DNA of 32,414 bases, taken from JAVBNJ01 sp031551625. GTDB lineage: Bacteria > Bacteroidota > Bacteroidia > Bacteroidales > UBA932. The notes under the pieces were generated by a model, which made no database searches, was not told the origin of the DNA, and saw only the letters and a program-made list of their open reading frames with translations. Below are positions 1 through 7,178 of the stretch, piece by piece. The translations under genes and the position numbers were made by a program. Location of the stretch: the NCBI GenBank assembly GCA_031551625.1, contig JAVBNJ010000087.1:1-32414 (forward strand), written 5' to 3'. The number at the start of each line of letters is the position of its first letter. Within the stretch, counting starts at the first letter, position 1.

Positions 1-156
1 CAAATGAGTGGTACCATTGCAGCCTATCCAGGTCAGTTTGAATGTAACCTGCTGTGTTTTGTAGTTAGCTTTCACTTGTGTGGTCGTTACACAATTGGCT
101 GCATGGCCGGGAATGCTATACAGCATTACAAATACTAAATAGTAGATTTTTCGCAT
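1..156 (-). CDS. Secreted protein of unknown function, N-terminal part only (cut by window start)
   Basis: Reading leftwards from the ATG at 154-156 gives 52 codons with no stop before the window edge. Residues 1-20 look like a signal peptide (MRKIYYLVFVMLYSIPGHAA), followed by a mature start ANCVTTTQV and a block NYKTQQVTFKLTW that ends in a GCNGTTH motif. The same block recurs in the small ORF at 29457-29729, so the two are paralogues. Their upstream DNA is even more alike than their coding DNA. I recall similar N-termini in Bacteroidota secreted proteins but cannot name the family, and most of this protein lies outside the window. The start is supported by the A-rich leader and the signal peptide. 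Function unknown. Confidence 0.7.
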   Translation of the reverse strand, partial: MRKIYYLVFVMLYSIPGHAANCVTTTQVKANYKTQQVTFKLTWIGCNGTTHL

Positions 157-177
157 AATTATTTTGGTTTAAATTTT

Positions 178-193
178 AACTAAATTTTTAGTT
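178..193. promoter_or_regulatory. Operator-like dyad upstream of the partial secreted-protein gene
   Basis: The dyad has 7-bp arms AACTAAA and TTTAGTT around a 2-bp centre, about 22 bp before the ATG. The same dyad sits at 29399-29414 in front of the paralogous gene, in nearly identical flanks. No TAnnTTTG element is visible in the shared block, so a different sigma factor or an activator is possible. That role is inferred only from conservation and symmetry. Confidence 0.4.
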
Positions 194-303
194 TATATTG
201 CTGTAGTGTTAGAAGTTGGCCTGTAACAACACAAACAAACATATTTAACCAACTTCCTCCACTACTTAAAAAAACTCCTGCTACGATTTTTTGATCATTG
301 CCT

Positions 304-328
304 GTCATTGCGAGAAATAAAGTAATCT
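304..328 (+). repeat. Degenerate REP-like dispersed repeat, copy 1
   Basis: It begins GTCATTGCGAG and ends GTAATCT, and matches the copy at 15342-15366 at 21 of 25 positions. GTCATTGCGAG...GAAGCAATC is a dispersed repeat type seen in many bacterial genomes. In this copy the 3' arm has mutated (GTAAT for GCAAT), so the hairpin is weakened. Confidence 0.55.
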
Positions 329-389
329 CTCTGTCTTTTGCTATGTTCACATCATCTATGTACTAAACATAAAACGTGAACTTAATTTA

Positions 390-498
390 CTACTTAAGAG
401 GTTCTAGAATACCTGTAACAAAATAAAGAAAGTCCACGCCTTCCGGTGGTGCTTGATTTTATTCCTGTTACTTGAAATTTTCTAGATTCCTTAAGTAG
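390..498. repeat. Long imperfect inverted repeat
   Basis: The outer 9-bp arms are perfect (CTACTTAAG at 390-398, CTTAAGTAG at 490-498). Moving inward, TCTAGAA and GTAACA blocks also pair. A small inner hairpin CCAC...GTGG sits at 434-449. The arms are separated by short unpaired patches. It could be a structured RNA, a miniature transposon relic or a replication/termination structure; no coding sequence is seen in it. Confidence 0.5.
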
Positions 499-598
499 AA
501 TAAATATATACCAAGAGGTAAATTTGAAAGAACGGATTATATAGTACAAAGAAAGGGAATTATTTTTTCTTGTGCAAATAAATTTTTTTACGTCATAA

Positions 599-636
599 AT
601 AAAAAAGGAGCGGCACCTTTCAGATATCGCTCCTTC
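599..636 (-). terminator. Intrinsic terminator of the ribosomal cluster
   Basis: On the minus strand an 8-bp stem AAGGAGCG/CGCTCCTT with a 15-nt loop is followed directly by a run of T. It lies about 20 nt after the rplQ stop, as expected for the end of the operon. Confidence 0.8.
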
Positions 637-655
637 CTTATGACAATTTTCTTTC

Positions 656-1240
656 TTATTCTTCTGCTGTTTTTTTCTTTGCCGGAGCTTTTTTAGCCGG
701 AGCTTTTTCAGCGGTTGAAGCTTTTGGGGCAGCTGCTTTTTTCGGAGCAACTTTCTTTTTCGGGGCAGTAGCCTCTGTTTCAGAGGCTGCTATTTCAGAA
801 ACCTCTGCAGCATCTGCTTTTTTGGCACGACTACGACGCGTAGTTTTCTTCGCCGCTTTCTTGCCACCACCTAATGCATTTTCGTTGAAGTCTACCAGCT
901 CAATTAAGCCCATTTCGGCAGCATCGCCTTGGCGGAAACCTGTTTTCAATACACGGGTATATCCACCGGGACGATCGGCTACTTTCGGAGCCACTGTGCG
1001 GAACAATTCCGATACGGCATCTTTATCGTTCAAGTAGCTGAAAACGGTGCGGCGCGAGTGGGTCGTATCGTCTTTTGATTTTGTAATAAGTGGTTCTACG
1101 TACACGCGCAACGCCTTTGCCTTTGCCAACGTAGTTTCAATACGTTTGTGCATAATCAGCGACGAAGCCATGTTGGCCAACATCGCGCGGCGGTGTCCGG
1201 TCTTTCTGCCAAGGTGGTTGAATTTTTTATTATGTCTCAT
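656..1240 (-). CDS. rplQ: Large ribosomal subunit protein L17
   Basis: The protein starts MRHNKKFNHLGRKTGHRRAM, the hallmark N-terminus of L17, which lines the peptide exit region of the 50S subunit. The conserved body runs to about residue 120. The remaining 70 or so residues form a low-complexity Lys/Ala/Thr tail with KKAPAKK-like repeats, giving 194 residues against about 127 in E. coli. Long tails of this kind are usual in Bacteroidota. It is the last gene of the cluster, 5 nt after the rpoA stop, and is followed by a T-run terminator. Confidence 0.97.
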   Translation of the reverse strand: MRHNKKFNHLGRKTGHRRAMLANMASSLIMHKRIETTLAKAKALRVYVEPLITKSKDDTTHSRRTVFSYLNDKDAVSELFRTVAPKVADRPGGYTRVLKTGFRQGDAAEMGLIELVDFNENALGGGKKAAKKTTRRSRAKKADAAEVSEIAASETEATAPKKKVAPKKAAAPKASTAEKAPAKKAPAKKKTAEE

Positions 1241-1245
1241 GTTCC

Positions 1246-2238
1246 TTATTCTTTATCTAATTTATATTTTGATAAATCCATGCCGAACGATAGTTTCAAA
1301 CGGTCGAGCAAGGCATCCAATTCTGTTAACGATTTACGGCCGAAATTACGGAATTTCAATAAATCGGCACGTTGTAGCTCCACTAAGTCACCTAACGTTT
1401 CAATTTCAGCTGTTTTCAAACAATTCAAGGCTCGAACCGAAAGTTCCAAGTCGGCCAATTTTGTCTTCAACAGGTTACGCATACGGATTGTTTCTTCATC
1501 GAATTCATCGTTCGATTGTTCTTCTACTACGTCTAATGTAATACGTTCGTCCGAGAATAACATGAAGTGGTAAATCAAAATCTTCGCGGCTTCTTTTAAA
1601 GCTTCGAGCGGATGGATAGAACCATCGGTCGTAATTTCCAACACGAGCTTTTCGTAGTCGGTCTTTTGCTCTACACGGAACGGCTCTACTTTGTAGTTTA
1701 CGTTCTTAATCGGGGTATAGATACTATCAATTGGGATCAAACCAAACGGTGCTTCTTCCGGTTTATTTTCTTCGGCAGGCACATACCCACGGCCCTTGCC
1801 GATGGTAAATTCGATTTGCAATTTCACGTTGGGTTCCATGGTGCAAATTACCAAATCGGGATTCAGCACTTTGAACGATGAAAGATGTTTTGACATTTCC
1901 CCTGCGGTGAATTTATCTTTGCCGGTAACTGTCATCGAAAGCTTTTCGCCATCTACGCCGTCAACCATCCGTTTGAAGCGGATTTGCTTCAAGTTCAAGA
2001 TGATTTCCACCATATTTTCAATAACACCCGGAATGGTAGCAAACTCATGGTCTACGCCGGTTACTTTGATCGTTGTGATAGCATAACCTTCTAACGACGA
2101 AAGCAGAATACGACGCAAAGCATTACCAACGGTAATCCCGTAGCCCGGTTCCAATGGGCGAAACTCAAATTTACCGAATGTATCGGTAGATTCGAGCATG
2201 AGTACTTTATCTGGTTTCTGAAATGCTAAAATTGCCAT
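1246..2238 (-). CDS. rpoA: DNA-directed RNA polymerase subunit alpha
   Basis: The protein has 330 residues, the normal size. The N-terminal assembly domain includes the motif RRILLSSLEGYAITTIKVTG near residues 42-61. The C-terminal helical domain (about 250-325) carries LSVRALNCLKTAEIETLGDL and the helix-hairpin-helix stretch FRNFGRKSLTELD. Alpha dimerises to start core polymerase assembly, and its C-terminal domain contacts activators and UP elements. It sits between rpsD and rplQ as in most bacteria, but a 93-nt gap with two strong hairpins separates it from rpsD. Confidence 0.98.
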   Translation of the reverse strand: MAILAFQKPDKVLMLESTDTFGKFEFRPLEPGYGITVGNALRRILLSSLEGYAITTIKVTGVDHEFATIPGVIENMVEIILNLKQIRFKRMVDGVDGEKLSMTVTGKDKFTAGEMSKHLSSFKVLNPDLVICTMEPNVKLQIEFTIGKGRGYVPAEENKPEEAPFGLIPIDSIYTPIKNVNYKVEPFRVEQKTDYEKLVLEITTDGSIHPLEALKEAAKILIYHFMLFSDERITLDVVEEQSNDEFDEETIRMRNLLKTKLADLELSVRALNCLKTAEIETLGDLVELQRADLLKFRNFGRKSLTELDALLDRLKLSFGMDLSKYKLDKE

Positions 2239-2274
2239 TGTATTTGTTGTATAAAGTTTTTATTTTTATTGAAG

Positions 2275-2294
2275 AGATGCGACTAATCGCATCT
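2275..2294 (-). promoter_or_regulatory. Hairpin 2 in the rpsD-rpoA gap
   Basis: A perfect 8-bp stem AGATGCGA/TCGCATCT has a 4-nt loop and lies about 36 nt before the rpoA ATG. No T-run follows it on the transcribed strand, so it is not a classical terminator. It may be a processing, stabilising or regulatory structure. Confidence 0.6.
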
Positions 2295-2302
2295 TTACTT
2301 AT

Positions 2303-2330
2303 CGTAATGGCACGATTAACGTGCCTTACG
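2303..2330 (-). promoter_or_regulatory. Hairpin 1 directly after the rpsD stop codon
   Basis: CGTAAGGCACG pairs with CGTGCCATTACG (read on the minus strand) with a single bulge and a 5-nt loop. It begins 1 nt after the rpsD stop. It is one of five hairpins in the cluster placed right behind a stop codon. Confidence 0.6.
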
Positions 2331-2331
2331 A

Positions 2332-2934
2332 CTATTTAGAGTACAACTCTACAATCAACTGTTCGTTGATATTTTCGGGAATCTCCGACCGTTCGGGGCG
2401 GCTGATATATTTTCCCGTCATGCTGTTAGCATCCCATTCCAACCAAGGGTACTTGCTACTTGCGCTCACACTGTCTTGGATCACCTCCATTGATTTCGAG
2501 CGTTCTCGAACACCTACCAATTCGCCCGGTTTCACAATATTCGACGGAATATTACAAACCTTGCCATTCAATACAATGTGGCGATGCGTCACTAATTGGC
2601 GGGCAGCAGCGCGTGTAGGGGCAATGCCCAAACGGTATACGATGTTATCCAAACGGCTTTCGAGCAAGAAAATCAAATTTTCACCCTTACGGCCTTTCAT
2701 GCGCGATGCTTTTTCGTACAGGTTACGGAATTGGCGTTCCAATAAGCCATACGTGTATTTTGCTTTTTGTTTTTCGAGTAATTGAGTACCGTACTCCGAT
2801 ACTTTTTTACGTTTTTTTGCTAAACCATGTTGTCCCGGAGGATAGTTTTTGCGTTCATAATGCTTGTCCGCGCCATAAATCGGCTCGCCGAATTTACGGG
2901 CAATTTTTGTTGTTGGGCCTGTGTACCTTGCCAT
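2332..2934 (-). CDS. rpsD: Small ribosomal subunit protein S4
   Basis: The protein has 200 residues and starts MARYTGPTTKIARKFGEPIY. The N-terminal region lacks the zinc-binding cysteines of the C+ form, so this is the zinc-free version. The RNA-binding S4 domain spans about residues 90-155 (SRLDNIVYRLGIAPTRAAAR). S4 is a primary 16S rRNA binder that nucleates 30S assembly and in E. coli represses the alpha operon. The gene follows rpsK after a 102-nt gap and precedes rpoA after a 93-nt gap. Both gaps are unusually long for this cluster and hold hairpins. Confidence 0.98.
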   Translation of the reverse strand: MARYTGPTTKIARKFGEPIYGADKHYERKNYPPGQHGLAKKRKKVSEYGTQLLEKQKAKYTYGLLERQFRNLYEKASRMKGRKGENLIFLLESRLDNIVYRLGIAPTRAAARQLVTHRHIVLNGKVCNIPSNIVKPGELVGVRERSKSMEVIQDSVSASSKYPWLEWDANSMTGKYISRPERSEIPENINEQLIVELYSK

Positions 2935-2990
2935 TTTTTTTTTGTTTAATTATTAAGCGTTGTATGCTTTAACCTTTGAGTTTTTTAAAT

Positions 2991-3032
2991 TTCATGATTC
3001 CAAAATTAATCTTGGAATTTTGAAATCATGAA
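2991..3032 (-). promoter_or_regulatory. Strong hairpin behind the rpsK stop codon
   Basis: A 9-bp arm TTCATGATT pairs with AATCATGAA, and after one mismatch CAAAATT pairs with AATTTTG around an 8-nt loop. On the transcribed strand it starts 4 nt after the rpsK stop. No T-run follows. Confidence 0.6.
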
Positions 3033-3036
3033 GTTA

Positions 3037-3432
3037 TTACACTCTACGACGTCCTTTCGGGCGGCAGCCGTTGTGCGGCAAAGGAGTAACATCTATAATT
3101 TCGGTAACTTCAATACCTGCGCCGTGAATTGTACGGATAGCAGCCTCACGACCTGAACCCGGACCTTTTACATACGCTTTTACTTTTCGCAATCCCATGT
3201 CGAAAGCTACTTTCGAGCAGTCGGCGGCAGCTGTTTGTGCAGCATACGGGGTGTTCTTTTTAGAACCGCGGAAACCCATTTTGCCGGCCGATGACCAACT
3301 GATTACTTGACCTTCGCTGTTTGCCAAGGTTACAATCACGTTGTTGAATGTGGAGTGTACGTGCAATTGACCGTTAGCATCCACTTTCACCACTTTTTTC
3401 TTATTCGTGGTAGTTGTTGTTTTTTTTGCCAT
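3037..3432 (-). CDS. rpsK: Small ribosomal subunit protein S11
   Basis: The protein has 131 residues. After a Lys/Thr-rich start it has the S11 core HVHSTFNNVIVTLANSEGQV, the central GFRGSKKNTPYAAQTAA and the C-terminal PLPHNGCRPKGRRRV, all diagnostic. S11 sits on the platform of the 30S subunit and helps shape the mRNA exit region. The gene lies 9 nt behind rpsM. Its N-terminus (MAKKTTTTTNKKK) is a short low-complexity extension of the kind common in the phylum. Confidence 0.98.
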   Translation of the reverse strand: MAKKTTTTTNKKKVVKVDANGQLHVHSTFNNVIVTLANSEGQVISWSSAGKMGFRGSKKNTPYAAQTAAADCSKVAFDMGLRKVKAYVKGPGSGREAAIRTIHGAGIEVTEIIDVTPLPHNGCRPKGRRRV

Positions 3433-3441
3433 AATTACCGA

Positions 3442-3822
3442 CTATTTAGTTGCTTTCTTCTTATTTGCTACTGTTTTCTTCTTACCCTTACGTGTACGGG
3501 CATTGTTCTTCGTGGTTTGTCCGCGAACGGGCAAGCCCAAACGGTGGCGGATACCGCGATAGCAACCGATATCCATCAAACGTTTGATGTTGAGTTGTAC
3601 GCTTGAGCGCAATTCCCCTTCGATTTTGAAACCACCTTGTTGGATAAGAGTACGAATGGCGGCCACTTGGTCGTCATTCCAATCTTTTACTTTGGTATTG
3701 AAATCAATACTTGCTTGCGTCAAAATTTGTTGAGCTGTTGAACGGCCAATGCCGTAAATGTAGGTCAATCCTATTTCTCCGCGTTTGTTTTTGGGTAAGT
3801 CTACCCCGGCTATACGTGCCAT
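3442..3822 (-). CDS. rpsM: Small ribosomal subunit protein S13
   Basis: The protein has 126 residues and starts MARIAGVDLPKNKRGEIGLTYIYGIG, typical of S13. It has a helix-two-turn-helix core and a basic C-terminal tail (RGQTTKNNARTRKGKKK) that reaches toward the P-site tRNA. S13 forms part of the 30S head and the intersubunit bridge. The gene follows rpmJ by 34 nt and precedes rpsK by 9 nt, so it is surely co-transcribed with them. Confidence 0.98.
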   Translation of the reverse strand: MARIAGVDLPKNKRGEIGLTYIYGIGRSTAQQILTQASIDFNTKVKDWNDDQVAAIRTLIQQGGFKIEGELRSSVQLNIKRLMDIGCYRGIRHRLGLPVRGQTTKNNARTRKGKKKTVANKKKATK

Positions 3823-3856
3823 ATGATCTTAAATTTAATTAAATTGACTAAATGAA

Positions 3857-3973
3857 TTAACCTTGACGCATTTTAAACTTCGGCGTTTTTTTGCATATTA
3901 CATACAAACGGCCTTTGCGCTTAACGATTTTGCAATCTTCGCTGCGTTTTTTGATAGAAGCTTTTACTTTCAT
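3857..3973 (-). CDS. rpmJ: Large ribosomal subunit protein L36
   Basis: This 38-residue protein runs from the ATG at 3971-3973 to the stop at 3857-3859. The start MKVKASIKKRSEDCKIVKRK and the end KMRQG identify L36. Of the four classical zinc ligands (Cys11, Cys14, Cys27, His32) only Cys14 and Cys27 remain; positions 11 and 32 are Ser and Lys. It is therefore a zinc-free or zinc-poor form, as is common in Bacteroidota. The gene sits between infA (32 nt away) and rpsM in the conserved order. Confidence 0.95.
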   Translation of the reverse strand: MKVKASIKKRSEDCKIVKRKGRLYVICKKTPKFKMRQG

Positions 3974-4005
3974 GGCTTTATACTTTTTTTTATTTTTCTG
4001 CTTGA

Positions 4006-4224
4006 TTACTTGTAGCGGAACGATATACGTCCCTTGGTCAAATCGTAGAGCGACATTTCGACGCGCACCTTATCACCTGGCAGGATACGGATGTAGTGCA
4101 TCCGCATTTTGCCAGATATGTGTGCAATTATCACATGGCCGTTATCCAGTTCTACGCGAAACATCGCGTTGGATAATGCTTCGATAATTGTTCCGTCTCT
4201 TTCTATTGCCTCTTGTTTGGCCAT
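4006..4224 (-). CDS. infA: Translation initiation factor IF-1
   Basis: The protein has 72 residues, the standard IF-1 length, and forms one OB-fold domain. Diagnostic stretches are MAKQEAIERDGTIIEALSNA, FRVELDNGHVIIAHISGKMR and the C-terminal LYDLTKGRISFRYK. IF-1 occupies the A site of the 30S subunit during initiation. The gene lies between map and rpmJ, a placement typical of Bacteroidota. Its leader of 77 nt contains short tandem repeats but no clear promoter element. Confidence 0.98.
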   Translation of the reverse strand: MAKQEAIERDGTIIEALSNAMFRVELDNGHVIIAHISGKMRMHYIRILPGDKVRVEMSLYDLTKGRISFRYK

Positions 4225-4243
4225 AAATTTAATTTATCAATTC

Positions 4244-4297
4244 GTTAATTTGTTAATGCGTTAATGACTTTTCATTTTCACAATAACTCATTTTCAC
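4244..4297. repeat. Short tandem repeats in the map-infA gap
   Basis: Three 8-bp units of GTTAATNN lie at 4244-4267, and TCATTTTCAC occurs twice (4272-4281 and 4288-4297). This is the only wide gap in the ribosomal cluster without a clear hairpin. Confidence 0.5.
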
Positions 4298-4301
4298 ATT
4301 C

Positions 4302-5075
4302 TCACACTTGCTCTATAAATTCAAATGTTGATAACACTTCCGGAACGCCTTTCCGTACTACCACTGTCAACTCGTAGTGGGCCGAGCGCTTGTTGTCGGC
4401 AGTATGCAGTGTCCAACCGTCTTTGTCGAGGTATACTTCGTGTGTCCCTTCGTTAATCATCGGTTCGATACAGAGTACCATTCCTTCTTGCAGGCGTTTC
4501 CCGTTGCCGCGTTTCCCGTAGTTCGGCACATCGGGCTTTTCGTGCATTTTTCGGCCAAGTCCGTGACCGACCATTTCGCGCACTACGCCGTAGTTGAACC
4601 GTTCTACGTGCTCTTGCACCGCCGCCGAAATATCACCGATGCGATTACCGTCCACTGCCTGCGCAATACCTTTGAACAACGATTCTTTGGTTACACGCAT
4701 CAGTTGTTTTGCAGCTTCGTCCACGTTGCCCACTGCAAAGGTATAGGCCGAGTCGCCGTAGTAACCTTTATAGCAAGTGCCGCAATCAACCGAAATGATG
4801 TCGCCTTCTCGCAGCCGGTAGTCCGACGGAATACCGTGAACCACCACATCATTCACCGAGAGGCATAGCGTATTCGGAAAACCATTGTAGCCCAAAAACG
4901 CCGGCACTGCACCGTGGTCGCGGATAAATGTTTCGGCCAACTTGTCAAGCTCCAGAGTTGTTACACCCGGCGCTATGTATTTGCCTACTTCTGCCAACGT
5001 TTTGGATACTATCATTGCATTCTCTTTCAAGAGTGCAATTTCATCGTTGGTCCGTAAGTGTATCATTCTAATCAA
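4302..5075 (-). CDS. map: Type I methionine aminopeptidase
   Basis: The pita-bread enzyme that removes the initiator Met from nascent proteins. The five metal ligands can be placed: two Asp in ISVDCGTCYKGYYGDSAYTF, His in VGHGLGRKMHEKPDVPNYG, Glu in MVLCIEPMINEG and Glu in SAHYELTVVV. The full-length reading has 257 residues (MIRMIHLRTNDEI); starting at the second ATG (5066) would remove three residues and also fits the family. The gene lies 8 nt behind secY and is co-transcribed with it. A clear 77-nt gap then precedes infA. Confidence 0.97.
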   Translation of the reverse strand: MIRMIHLRTNDEIALLKENAMIVSKTLAEVGKYIAPGVTTLELDKLAETFIRDHGAVPAFLGYNGFPNTLCLSVNDVVVHGIPSDYRLREGDIISVDCGTCYKGYYGDSAYTFAVGNVDEAAKQLMRVTKESLFKGIAQAVDGNRIGDISAAVQEHVERFNYGVVREMVGHGLGRKMHEKPDVPNYGKRGNGKRLQEGMVLCIEPMINEGTHEVYLDKDGWTLHTADNKRSAHYELTVVVRKGVPEVLSTFEFIEQV

Positions 5076-5083
5076 AGAGCGTA

Positions 5084-6427
5084 TTAACCCATCCGTCCTT
5101 TCAAACGTCCGGTTTTCATCAATCCATCATAGTGACGGTTGAGTAAGTGGCTTTCTATCTGTTGTAGTGTATCAAGCACTACGCCCACCATAATCAACAG
5201 CGAAGTACCGCCGTAGAAATAGGCAAACTGCTGGTCAATTCCGAAGATCATGGCGAATGCCGGTAAAATGGCGATAAGTGCTAAGAAAATGGAACCGGGT
5301 AATGTAATGCGCGACATTATATTATCTAAATATTCGGCTGTTTTTTTGCCGGGTTTTACGCCTGGAATAAAACCACCATTTTTCTTCATCTCTTCGGCCA
5401 TCATAGTCGGGTTTACCGTTACAGCGGTGTAGAAATACGTGAATATGATCACCATCGTCGCATATATAAAATTATACCAGAAGCCCATGTGATTGCTCAG
5501 CGTGGCTGCAATGCCTTGTGTCGCATCAAATCCCGAGAACAGCAACGGAATAAACATTAATGCTTGCGCAAAGATGATAGGCATTACACCAGCTGCGTTT
5601 ATTTTCAGCGGAATGTATTGGCGTACGCCACCGTATTGTTTGTTGCCCACAATGCGCTTAGCGTATTGTACAGGTATTTTACGAGTACCTTGTACCAAGG
5701 CAATGGCTGCGGCAAATACCAGCATCAATATAATTAACTCCACAATCAACATTAACACACCACCGGTTGTTTCGTTGAAGCGTGAAGCTGCTTCGGCCAA
5801 AAAGGCGAATGGTAAACGGGCCACAATACCTACCGTAATGATTAATGAAATACCATTACCAATACCACGATCAGTAATGCGTTCACCGAGCCACATTACG
5901 AACATTGTTCCGGCAATCAGCACAATAATGGAGGTGAAGCCCCAACCGCTAAATATTAAACTCAACATTGATGATGGCACACCCAAAGTAAATGCTTCTC
6001 TAGGTAATTGTGCATGCAAGTTCATCAAATATGCCGGCGCTTGCAAGACTAAAATTACGATGGTCAGGTAACGTGTCATTTGATTCAATTTGCGACGACC
6101 ACTCTCTCCTTCTTTCTGCAGGCGTTGGAAGTACGGAATCATCATTCCCAACAATTGGATTACGATAGAAGCCGAGATATAGGGCATAATACCCAAGGCA
6201 AAAATCGAGGCATTTCCAAAAGCTCCTCCCGAGAAAATATTGAGTAAGCCCACTAAACCTTCTGCAGAGAACTCCTGTAAGGCTTTCAATTTTGTAGGGT
6301 CAATACCCGGAAGCACCACAAAACTTCCCAAACGATAAACCAATAACAACAGCATAGTATAAATAATACGGTTGCGCAGTTCCTCGATTTTGAAAATGTT
6401 TTGTATTGTTGTAATAAATTTTTTCAT
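5084..6427 (-). CDS. secY: Protein translocase subunit SecY
   Basis: The channel-forming subunit of the Sec translocon has 447 residues here with about ten hydrophobic membrane segments. Diagnostic stretches are the first cytoplasmic/TM region FKIEELRNRIIYTMLLLLVYRLGSF, the plug region after LPGIDP, GERITDRGIGNGISLIITVGI and the loop with NPTMMAEEMKKNGGFIPGVKPGKKT. The C-terminal end, YDGLMKTGRLKGRMG, is also typical. It is flanked by rplO (8 nt) and map (8 nt) in the usual order. Secreted and outer-membrane proteins of this window would pass through this channel. Confidence 0.98.
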   Translation of the reverse strand: MKKFITTIQNIFKIEELRNRIIYTMLLLLVYRLGSFVVLPGIDPTKLKALQEFSAEGLVGLLNIFSGGAFGNASIFALGIMPYISASIVIQLLGMMIPYFQRLQKEGESGRRKLNQMTRYLTIVILVLQAPAYLMNLHAQLPREAFTLGVPSSMLSLIFSGWGFTSIIVLIAGTMFVMWLGERITDRGIGNGISLIITVGIVARLPFAFLAEAASRFNETTGGVLMLIVELIILMLVFAAAIALVQGTRKIPVQYAKRIVGNKQYGGVRQYIPLKINAAGVMPIIFAQALMFIPLLFSGFDATQGIAATLSNHMGFWYNFIYATMVIIFTYFYTAVTVNPTMMAEEMKKNGGFIPGVKPGKKTAEYLDNIMSRITLPGSIFLALIAILPAFAMIFGIDQQFAYFYGGTSLLIMVGVVLDTLQQIESHLLNRHYDGLMKTGRLKGRMG

Positions 6428-6435
6428 CGCCCCGA

Positions 6436-6882
6436 TTATAATTTAGTGGCTACTCCTTGTTTCGCTTCAATAGCTGCAACTGCTGATTTTGAAAAAGCAT
6501 GTGCTGTTACATTCAGTTTAGCGTTCAACTCACCGTTACCCAAAATTTTAATCCGGCTGTTTTTCGAAGCTAAGCCATGTTCTATTAACGTATCAACAGT
6601 AATGGTGTCAATCGAATATTTTTCGGCCAATGCTTGCAATGTCGAAACATTAATCGCTTTGTACTCTACACGGTTGATGTTGCTGAAACCAAATTTTGGT
6701 AAGCGGCGTTGCATAGGCATTTGACCGCCTTCGAAACCTTTTTTGCGGGTATAACCCGAGCGCGATTGAGCGCCTTTGTGCCCACGTGTCGAAGTTCCGC
6801 CATGTCCCGAGCCTTCGCCACGGCCAATGCGTTTAACTTTTTTTGTCGAACCTGCTGCGGGTTTTAAGTTTTGTAAATTCAT
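6436..6882 (-). CDS. rplO: Large ribosomal subunit protein L15
   Basis: The protein has 148 residues and starts MNLQNLKPAAGSTKKVKRIG. The glycine-rich basic stretch GRGEGSGHGGTSTRGHKGAQSRSG is the L15 N-terminal extension that threads into 23S rRNA. It is followed by KGFEGGQMPMQRRLPKFGF and a small globular C-terminal domain. The gene is 8 nt before secY and 101 nt after rpmD. That gap holds an AT-rich hairpin next to the rpmD stop. Confidence 0.98.
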   Translation of the reverse strand: MNLQNLKPAAGSTKKVKRIGRGEGSGHGGTSTRGHKGAQSRSGYTRKKGFEGGQMPMQRRLPKFGFSNINRVEYKAINVSTLQALAEKYSIDTITVDTLIEHGLASKNSRIKILGNGELNAKLNVTAHAFSKSAVAAIEAKQGVATKL

Positions 6883-6946
6883 TTTTTCTATTTTTTTGTG
6901 CTGTCGCTAGCTTTGTTTGCTAACTCGCGGTTTTTGATTGTTGATG

Positions 6947-6981
6947 TATGATTGATGATGTGTTTTAAATCATCTATCATA
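6947..6981 (-). promoter_or_regulatory. Hairpin behind the rpmD stop codon
   Basis: TATGAT-T-GATGAT pairs with ATCATC-T-ATCATA, two 6-bp blocks separated by a T-T mismatch, with a 9-nt loop. It begins 2 nt after the rpmD stop on the transcribed strand and has no T-run. Confidence 0.5.
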
Positions 6982-6983
6982 AA

Positions 6984-7166
6984 TTACTTTGTTTCTTCTA
7001 CTTTTACCAAGTGGCGAACTTTATCGACCATGCCTAAAGTTACAGGATCGGATTCGCGCACTACGGTTTGATGAATACGGCGCAGCCCCAACGATACAAG
7101 CGTTTCTTCTTGACGTTTGGTGGCGCTGTTTTTACTTTTCACTTGTGTAATTTGTAATTTTGCCAT
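6984..7166 (-). CDS. rpmD: Large ribosomal subunit protein L30
   Basis: This 60-residue protein starts MAKLQITQVKSKNSATKRQE and contains LGLRRIHQTVVRESDPVTLGMVDKVRHLVKVEE. That is the compact bacterial L30 fold of a three-stranded sheet and two helices. L30 binds domain II/V regions of 23S rRNA. It lies 12 nt behind rpsE and precedes rplO across a gap of about 100 nt, giving the canonical spc order rpsE-rpmD-rplO. Confidence 0.97.
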   Translation of the reverse strand: MAKLQITQVKSKNSATKRQEETLVSLGLRRIHQTVVRESDPVTLGMVDKVRHLVKVEETK

Positions 7167-7178
7167 AGTACGTTTTCC

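Larger units (their letters stand above)
157..655. other. Gene-free stretch of about 500 bp between the partial gene and rplQ
   Basis: No credible gene is seen; an ORF here on the minus strand is Lys/Gln-rich and overlaps the rplQ tail and terminator. The stretch holds the duplicated upstream region of the partial gene (157-200), a degenerate REP-like repeat (304-328), a long imperfect inverted repeat (390-498) and the terminator of the ribosomal cluster (599-636). The rest is AT-rich with no recognised element. Confidence 0.6.

Noticed and set aside
394..750. 118-codon minus-strand frame rich in Lys, Gln and Ser
   Set aside because: It overlaps the rplQ tail in another frame, runs through the cluster terminator and an inverted repeat, and has no family features.
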